Below, one piece after another: positions 56,714 to 64,000 of a stretch of DNA of 64,000 bases. A model generated the notes under the pieces. It was not told where the DNA came from. It made no database searches and was given only the letters and a program-made list of their open reading frames with translations. The position numbers were made by a program, and so were the translations under genes. The stretch lies in NCBI GenBank assembly GCA_034440635.1, contig JAOTON010002268.1, positions 2,189,501 through 2,253,500 on the forward strand, in the 5' to 3' direction. This DNA comes from Lepas anatifera. Lineage: Eukaryota > Arthropoda > Thecostraca > Lepadidae. The number at the start of each line of letters is the position of its first letter. Position 1 is the first letter of the stretch.

Positions 56714-59700
56714 TCAATATGTTTTGGTAATGTATTTCTTTTTTGCAATTGAACCTTCAGTAAAACAGAATTTCGGTATTTCCTCTCGGAGATGGTTCAT
56801 ATTTAGATCTGCAACACCTTGATGGCTTAATTTTTGCTTGAATATATAGTTTTTCGTTAGTAGCAATACCAAGTTTATAATTGATTGTACATTAGGACTT
56901 CCGAGAAGCACAGTTTTACAGCAGACAAAATCATTGGCTAAATTGAATTTTGATTTTAGTAATGGTAATACCCTGTCCCATAGTGGTTTAACTAAGTCAC
57001 AATCGAAAAAGAAATTTTCAAGATCGTCTATCCGAAAGCAGTGAGGACACAGTGGGCTAACAGTTATTCCACGAGTAGTTAGAAACTTTCTTGTGGGGAT
57101 GTACCGGTGAATAATACGGAAGTGTAAGGTTTGAAGTTTAGTTGAGATACAGCATTTGTAAGGTATTTCAAAGATGCGAAGCCAGCTAGGCGGTTGAAAT
57201 CCCACTTGCTCCCATTTTTGTGTGACTGCAGGAATTTTGTTTGTTATCTGTTTGTTGTAGAAATGTCGGGTTTTGCAATGTTTAATAGGGAACATCTTCT
57301 TCTTTTCGTCGATGAATATAACTTCATTCTCCAAATCAGGGTCAATCCGAGTGCCTGGAGCTCGCAACAAAGCAGCTTTTCATGCTATGGGAATTGCTGC
57401 TTTAGGTGAATGTAGCTTTAAGAAGTTTGTTCTCAATTGAGGATATTTTTGTCTTATTTCATTCAGATTCATTAGGTTTCTATCTACTCGTACAATATGG
57501 TCAATGCTTTTAATTCCAGCCGCATAGAAATTTCGGTAGAATAATGTTTTTCTATTTACAGTTATCTCGTCATTATGCCACAATTATTGTAAATGGATTT
57601 CATTTGCATTAGTAGTGTCAAATTTGTTGAGCGCTTGAAGCATTTTTATTGCATCTTTATAGAACTTTGGTATTTTTAGCTTATCTAGGAATGAGCTGGA
57701 CTTGTGAATCCGTAACAGGTCGTTTAGGTCGAAGTCTCCAAGCCTGAGTTGGAGCAGGCATCGCCAGTCTGATTCCGGGCAGATAAATATGCGTTTTACC
57801 CAGTTCAACTTAAGAGCAACACAAAATTTGGAAACATCCACTGCATTTAGACCCCCATGTTTTATACTCTGGCACAGGACTTGTTTTGCTACTTTTGGTG
57901 ACCTTCCTCGCCAAATAAATTTCATTATTATACTTTGTATACGGCACAAATCTGTCTCTGAAAGAGAACAGAATAATGCTACGTAAACTAGTTTCGAAGT
58001 CAGAAGTGATTTTGTAACGACAATTTTTCCTTTAATTGTTAACTTACGCTGGGACTACATATTTGTTAAGCTTGTTATCTTTTGTATTAGGGGTGTTACA
58101 TTGTCATTCTGGCACTGCATCGTTGCACTAAACCATGCCCCTAAGATCTTGACTTTAGCCACTGCAGTAATACCAGCGATTGAATCACTCCTGGAGCGTA
58201 GTGGTCCTAACCACATTATGTTAGTTTTATCGAAGTTCAGTTCTAAGTCGGAAATGTCTTTGAAATCTGACAACAAGCTGAGCAAGATTTGAACCGACTG
58301 CTCGTCAGAAAAGAACATGGTTGTGTCGTCACAATATTGGATCATTTTTATTTCCATATTTTACAGAATTTCCTTTAATAGCTTGAGTTTTACTAACTTT
58401 AATTGCAAGTAGCTCAACAGAAATGTTGAAGAGAAAGCTCGATATGGGAGATCCTTGGAAGGTCCCTCGTGAACATGGAAACCATTCCGAGGTAAAGCCA
58501 TTGTTAATTACTGCGAGATAGGCATCGTTATAAAGCAGGCGTATCCAGGATATAAAATCAGGGCCGAAAATGAATGATTCTAAGGCGAATAGCATAAAGT
58601 CATTTTCGAAGGAATGAAAAGCGTTTTTGCAATCTAGTGCTACTAATACACCAGGAATTTTATCCATATCACAGTATTCAATAACATCATTTATTATTCG
58701 CAAGTTTTCACCGATAAATCTTCCTTTAATGCACCCAGACTGATTTCTATGAACAATTTTATCAATGACTCGAGCGAGTCGTGAAGCCATAATTTTGGCA
58801 ACAAGTTTGTACATCACATCTAGCAAACATATAGGTCTTTTACTCTTTAATAATAGTTGGCTACCCTTTTTGGGAATTAGTGTTAGTATTCCGCGTCGGT
58901 GTGTAATGCAAATTTTCCGTTCTGCCTGGATTCATTGATGTAATCGGTAATTATTTCTCCCAAGTCGTTCCAAAAGAAACACAAAAATTCAGCATAAAAG
59001 CCTGATATGCCTGCTGTTTTGTTTTTGGCCATTCCCTCTAAAGCTATTTTTCCTTCTCCTGGCGTAATCGGACCTTCACACAAACGTCTTTCATTATCGG
59101 ATAAGTGTGGATCATTTTGATCCATAGCAAATTTTGAAAAGTCAGGGGTTGATGTTTGTTTCGATTCATATAATGCTGTAAAGTGCGATGTGCACTCGTT
59201 GAGAATGTGCTTGTTTCCGCGGATAATATTACCATTATTTTTTGTAATGTAGATATAAGCTTACTAGAAGCCCTAGCCTTTTCGTACTTGAAAAAATAGG
59301 ACGAAGGTTTTTCGCCAAGCTCGGTCCAATTAAGTTGGGATCTGGCAATGGCGGCCTTGCCGCGCGATTCTTTCAGAGCATTAAGTTTCTTCCGGACGGT
59401 ATCAAATTCAGCCATTTGCGTTGGCGAAGCATCTGTGGCAACAGTGCTTTCTAGCTTGTTTAGTGTCTGATGTAAATCATTTTCTCTTTTACGCAATTCA
59501 AAAGCTATCTTCTTAGTTCGTTTAATTGCCAGAACACGAATGTTACTAAGCAGTAGCTCGACAAGGATACCCCGGTCATGGACATCGCTGTAAGCACCTT
59601 TATGGTCTTTTGCGGCCGTTATTTATCTGCGTACATCATTTAAATGACCTTCATCACTTAGCAAACTATTATTATAACGCCATATTCCCGGACCTCTCTT

Positions 59701-60466
59701 GTCATTACTGATCTCTACACAAATAACGACAAAACTATGATCGCTTAATATACCCGCTTCAATCTTAGAATTCACTAAGTTATTCTGCAGTAAGTTTCGG
59801 CTAGTGAAAACGAAGTCAATACGAGACTGTTGAATGGGGTTTGTTCGACGCCAAGTGTACTGCCTAGAAGTTGGATGCTTGAAACACCAATAATCTTCAA
59901 GAGAAAAATCATCTAGAATATCAGACAGTTTTGAAGAGGCTCTTGTGTTTCGATAACTGGTGTTGGTGGTGTCCAAGTTACTCATTTTTATGTTGAAATC
60001 ATCCACAAGAAAAGTTTTGTGGTTTGAAAAACAGGTGAGAATTTCTCTCAAGTTTTCCAGGAACTGACATTTTATGTTTTGATCGTCGACTGGTGGCGCA
60101 TAAACTCCTATAAAAACGAAGGGATCAGGTAGGGCTAGTAGCTGTAAGCATATGATACGTCCTGAATCGCAATGTGTTTTTTTCGCAGACTTGATAAATT
60201 AGATCAGGTGGCATCAATGCTGCCACCCCGTTCTGACCACTACCAGGGTCGTGAGAGAAGAAAATTTTACCGGCCCATTCGCATTGCCAGGAGCTTTCAT
60301 CCGTAGGTTTCGAATGAGTTTCTTGCAAAAAAATGATGCTCTGTCTATACTTAATTCTTAGATGCCGGAAGATGCTTCTACGCTTCACGCGATCTCGTAA
60401 ACCTCTGACATTAAACGATACTATGGAGATGCGATCTATACTTTCACAATGCCTACTATCTGACAT
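56714..60466 (-). pseudogene. L1/Tx1-like LINE ORF2 (endonuclease and reverse transcriptase), frame-broken
   Basis: The parts run in order on the minus strand. Endonuclease (60466-59623): VSFNVRGLRDRVKRRSIFRH, IIFLQETHS, a GQNGVAAL block, DDFNIK and ILSDHSFVVI. A linker (59496-59044): LNWTELGEKPSSYFFKYEKA. Then CEGPITPGEGKIALEGMAKN and KTAGISGFYAEF, the L1-type pre-RT box. RT (58826-58055): MYKLVAKIMASRLARVID, NQSGCIKGRFIGENLR, GTFQGSPISSFLF and the catalytic YCDD, where most relatives have YADD. The C-terminal part (57949-56714) ends with a CPHC...DC cysteine motif. At least five frame breaks make it inactive. No ORF1 or clear 3' tail was found. Confidence 0.85.
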
Positions 60467-61141
60467 TTGAGTGAGAGGAAATATGGAACATATTTAGATA
60501 ACAGGAATCATTGAACATCATCCAATTGTTGATTTTCAATCTATATTTATAGTGCATTTGGTGATAAAATGTCAAATCGTTCTCCGGGGTAATTTTCATA
60601 ATTAGCCTCGAGTCTTGTTCATCGTCCCATACGCAATCGATACACAAACAATCATTCAGAGCACATATTCGAAAGTTCCATCCCTCCCCCCATCCCACCC
60701 TCCCCTCCCCCGCACGGTTGCGACCTTGACCCAGACATGTGATCACACGGCCTGAGACCCGGCTCCCGGGCTGCGCCGACCAATCAGCCGGACACAAGCA
60801 CCTGACTCAGTGCGAGGTGGCACAAGAGTATGGCATCACAACCATCGCGATGAAGCTAGGCAAACATCACAGAAAAATTATGCTAACAGCAGTAAGCCCA
60901 ACATTATCAAGTTGTGACAATTGAACATGAAACTATGACACTCAAACTCAATACATAGCCTCTAAGCCTTCACGGTGAAAGTGAGGGCAAGTGTTACTGC
61001 TTATTTTTTATTTCGCTTAAACTGTTGTACACGTACTGAACGTCTGACCTTTATGAGTACATACTTAGAGTTCAATTCCAAACTTAAAAGGGATGAAGAA
61101 TAGGGTTAACGAATCCTTCAAATTTTCGTTATTTTCATCTG
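60467..61141. other. Intergenic, nothing recognised
   Basis: No gene recognised. A C-rich run CCCTCCCCCCATCCCACCC lies near 60682-60700. Confidence 0.5.
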
Positions 61142-61318
61142 AATAATTGTGGGTTTTGACGACGCACCAGCTGTCAGGATTTACCGCGTCGCCAACTCTC
61201 ACCCTGTTTGGCGGGATTTCGGGGATCAGAGCACCTTATTCAGAGACTCTGCCGCACATGAATCCGAGACTTTTGGCTCAGCAGGCAGGTGCTTTACCAC
61301 TGAACCATTCTCCGTCAC
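61142..61318 (-). mobile_element. tRNA-derived SINE, third head type
   Basis: On the minus strand the head reads GAATGGTTCAGTGGTAAAGC, CCTGCCTGCTGAGCC and CGGATTCATGTGC, a tRNA-like A-box and B-box arrangement different from the type 1 head. The body ends CAGGGTGAGAGTTGGCGAC, then GACAGCTGGTGCGTCG and CCCACAATTATT. It aligns with the 3' half of the type 1 SINE (CAGGGAAAGAGTTGGCAAC, GGCAGTTGGTGCGTCG, CCCAACAATTATT). Confidence 0.7.
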
Positions 61319-61409
61319 TTTCATCTTAGGGATTGAAGGAATGGGTTGCATATTTTTCAAGACGGTTCAAGTAGGACAGGACAACAACATTTTTAATGGA
61401 ATATTACTC

Positions 61410-62441
61410 TTAACCCGCGCCCCACCGGGGGTCCGGCGCCACCTTCGCCCCACCGGGGGGCCATCGATGGCCCCCCTCTAACTCCGAAAATATGGGCGTT
61501 AGCGCAAATCTGCAAAGTGCAATAGAAAGCTCGCGTGAATTCAGTAAGAAATTACTTCGCATGTTTTAGTGCTCAGATCAATGGTTTGACCTCCAGAGGT
61601 CAAATTAGGTCAAGATCGGCTATTTTCACTCAAATATGCAATGATTAAGCAAACTGGGCATAACTGTTATGTCATTAGAGCTATTGAGGCCTGGTAAAGT
61701 ACATTTGATAGCAAATTGCCAGTACTTTTTCCGCTATGTGGAACGTAAAGACCTCCCGCCAGTGGTTTAACCGCCAGAGGTCACCTCGTGACCTAATATG
61801 ACCTGAGGTCACGAAAGGTCAAAAAGTGACCTTGCCGTATATCAAATAAAAGCCAGTGACAAGACAAACACGATGGTGTTTGTTTCACCGCTCTAGCTCA
61901 ATTAGGTCAAAAGTTATTGTCGAAATACTGTTTTTGACCTCTGGTGACCTTGGATGACCTTGGAAAAGTCAAAGGGCAAATATGACCCCTGGGATCCGTG
62001 AAAGGGTGTCCAAAAACGTTGTTCTGAGCAGTCTGAGTATTTGCAATAATTTTTGTGGCTTTTATATCATGAAATAGCTTTTCCCCATGCTTTTCCAATG
62101 GGAGAGGTCGCCTCGTGACCTGACCTCAGAGCACGAAATCGAAAAATCCCGGATATACACCTTGTAGACCCTGGAGGGGTCATGAAGTGTAGGAAGTTTC
62201 AAATCGATCGACTTTGAAATGTAGCTCTTACAGAGCTCTAAAGGTGAAGTGAGGTGACCTTGGTTGACCTCGTCTGGTGACCTGACCTTGGGTGACCCGG
62301 GGTAAAAATTTCAGGGATGATGGGAAAATGATGCAGTGAGAGGTAGAGCCCTCAACCGCGGTGCTGCGCCTCGTCGTTTTTCTGCTATCCCGGAAAAACC
62401 TTAGGGGGGCCATCGATGGCCCCCGGTGGGGCGAGGGTTAA
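61410..62441 (-). mobile_element. TTAA element, family A, copy 4, complete
   Basis: TTAA at 61410-61413 and 62438-62441. The inverted ends are TTAACCCGCGCCCCACCGGG and, reversed, TTAACCCTCGCCCCACCGGG. Each is followed by the GGCCATCGATGGCC dyad. The interior has more than a dozen AGGTCA/TGACCT words, several as TGACCTGAGGTCA. It is the best preserved family A member and shares its right TTAA with the family B copy. Confidence 0.9.
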
Positions 62442-63459
62442 CACGCGCCCCGCTGGGGCGAAATTTGCCCACCCTCCTGGTTTTCCCCAGGTAGCTCAAA
62501 AACGTAGAGACGCAGAACAACAAAACTTACAGTAGCTTATTCCTGATCAATTTTACACATATGACCAAATTTTTGAGTTAAGGTCATGTCAGGTCAAGGA
62601 GCTATTCAGGGTCAAGTGACCCGACCTCAAAACCTAAAATTACGAGTTTGAAGCAGCGCCCAGCAAACATTAGCTAACCGATCAGTTTGAAATTTCCACA
62701 ATATGATAAGGTCATTAGGGTCTACAAATCTGCTATCTCGGAATTTAGATATTTTTGACCTAAGGTGGGGTTAATTTTTTGGTCACCCCATTATAAGTCT
62801 ATGGTGAAAAATAGAATGGGCCGTTTTCAGTAAATACTAGATAGATAAAGCTGAAAATCCTCAAACCGTCTATTCTTACCACGATCTTACCACCATAAAG
62901 TTGAGTTTTTGAGCATCTGACCTCTCAAAGGTCATATCAGGTCATGGGAGCCGAGAGTGATTGTTTTGCCAATAACTTCTCACTGAATTGAGATAAAGCT
63001 CCCAATTTGCTTGCATTGTGCTTATATTTTCACGGGGAGTTGATCGATATGCAACATGACCATACCAGGTCACTCTGTGACCCTGACCTAGGTCGAGGTC
63101 AGGTCATTTTGACTATTTGACCTAGCAAGGTCATACTATACATCATTCGATTCGTCGCGATGAGAGGAATCCAATGATGCATAAAGATTTGCTCGAGCTC
63201 CCCTGAGGAGAGATCTTGAGAGGGAAATGTACACTGCTCTGTTGTAAGCCCATGGAGCCTTCTTTGACCTATGCTGACCTCAATATTTACCTGACATAAA
63301 AATTCTTATTATAAAGTCTCTTCGTCTTGTCAAGAGCTTTTGAACGCCGCCCGTAATTTTCCTTTAGCTTTCGTGGGTAACGAGATACGGAGGGGGTGGG
63401 GCGAAAAACGCCCCCAGTGGGGCGCGTCATGCAAGGGACCCCAGCGGGACGCGTGTTAA
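62438..63459 (+). mobile_element. TTAA element, family B, copy 1, complete
   Basis: TTAA at 62438-62441 (shared with the preceding element) and 63456-63459. The ends are inverted: CACGCGCCCCGCTGGGG at the left, and CACGCGTCCCGCTGGGG reading inward from the right. The interior layout parallels families A, C and D, and the sequence matches the interrupted copy at 7.85-10.8 kb. Non-coding. Confidence 0.9.
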
Positions 63460-63927
63460 TACGGATGTAGTTGACGATATGTCTAATTTGGCCACCCACA
63501 GTCATTTTCGAAAGCCCGCGCCCCTGGACGCTGTACTTTAGAACGTAAAGGCGTTTCTGGGAACGCTGCCAGCGTATTCCGGCGGCCGTCAGCCGAGAAC
63601 AAATGAATCCCTGTCGACTTGCTATTCTGAATCCGTCGGCAGCACCATATCTGGGTGTGCCAGAACGCCTGTATTGGTGTCAGCAGGCGGTGCAATGTCT
63701 CGGGTCAGATATATCTTTCGCCGTTGCAAAACTCAGCAGAATATCTGCATAACACCTCGCTGTGTTTTTCGAGCAACAGTGCCAGGATTGTTTTTCTTTG
63801 GTGCTTTTTGATGTTATTATGAGCACTTCGCAGCGTTTCTCTTTATGGTATATATCTCTGGTTTCCTTGGATTAGTCGGCTACCCTTCGACCCTAGGTCT
63901 GTCTGAGTCATTACCTTCTTGAGCTGT
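63460..63927. other. Intergenic, nothing recognised
   Basis: Only a 70-codon minus-strand frame without motifs. Confidence 0.5.
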
Positions 63928-64000
63928 TTAACACGCGCCCCGCTGGGGTTCCTGGCATGATGCGCCCCGCTGGGAGGAATTTCACCCCCCGTCCATATCT
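63928..64000 (-). mobile_element. TTAA element, family B, copy 3, cut by the window end
   Basis: TTAA at 63928-63931 followed by CACGCGCCCCGCTGGGG, then TTCCTGGCATGATGCGCCCC. This matches the right end of copy 1 read backwards, so the element runs out of the window in reverse orientation. Confidence 0.8.

Overview
This window looks like gene-poor, repeat-dense DNA from an animal nucleus, most likely an invertebrate; I cannot place the species. Evidence: AT-biased background, (TA)n tracts, minisatellites, tRNA-derived SINEs, three kinds of retroelement (Penelope-like, CR1-like LINE, L1/Tx1-like LINE), many non-autonomous DNA transposons with target-site duplications, and exon-like GC-rich coding patches with GT/AG borders. 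Nothing bacterial (operons, Shine-Dalgarno sites, CRISPR) is present.

Layout. 1-4.2 kb: tandem repeats, a decayed Penelope-like element lying between two (TA)n tracts, and a second Penelope endonuclease fragment. 4.8-5.7 kb: first copy of a group of TTAA-flanked, AGGTCA-rich elements (called here families A-D). 7.85-10.8 kb: a family B copy split by a 2.3-kb hAT-like insertion that itself carries a 392-bp palindrome. 10.8-12 kb: a third Penelope fragment and a SINE. 13.2-22.1 kb: CR1-like LINE material, including one almost intact copy with a 1094-codon frame carrying a 2A-like motif. 22.2-24 kb: an inverted-repeat element and a 40-bp satellite. 26.1-28.9 kb: a family C element, a SINE and a LINE 3' end. 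33-36 kb: minisatellites. 36.9-45.2 kb: scattered exons of a probable multi-pass membrane protein on the + strand, interspersed with TTAA elements. 47.5-48.5 kb: another family A copy. 56.7-60.5 kb: a long decayed L1/Tx1-like LINE. 61.1-64 kb: a SINE followed by a cluster of TTAA elements.

The only candidate host gene is the membrane protein at 37-45 kb. Its exon boundaries and phases do not fully agree, so it may be a pseudogene or contain sequence errors. Everything else recognisable is mobile or satellite DNA. The best leads are the AGGTCA-rich TTAA element group, whose nested insertions show the target duplication directly; the LINE that combines an N-terminal hydrophobic segment, a 2A motif and an internal tRNA-like sequence; the palindrome with hammerhead-like motifs in both arms; and the minisatellites that appear to have grown out of the splice-site regions of the candidate gene.
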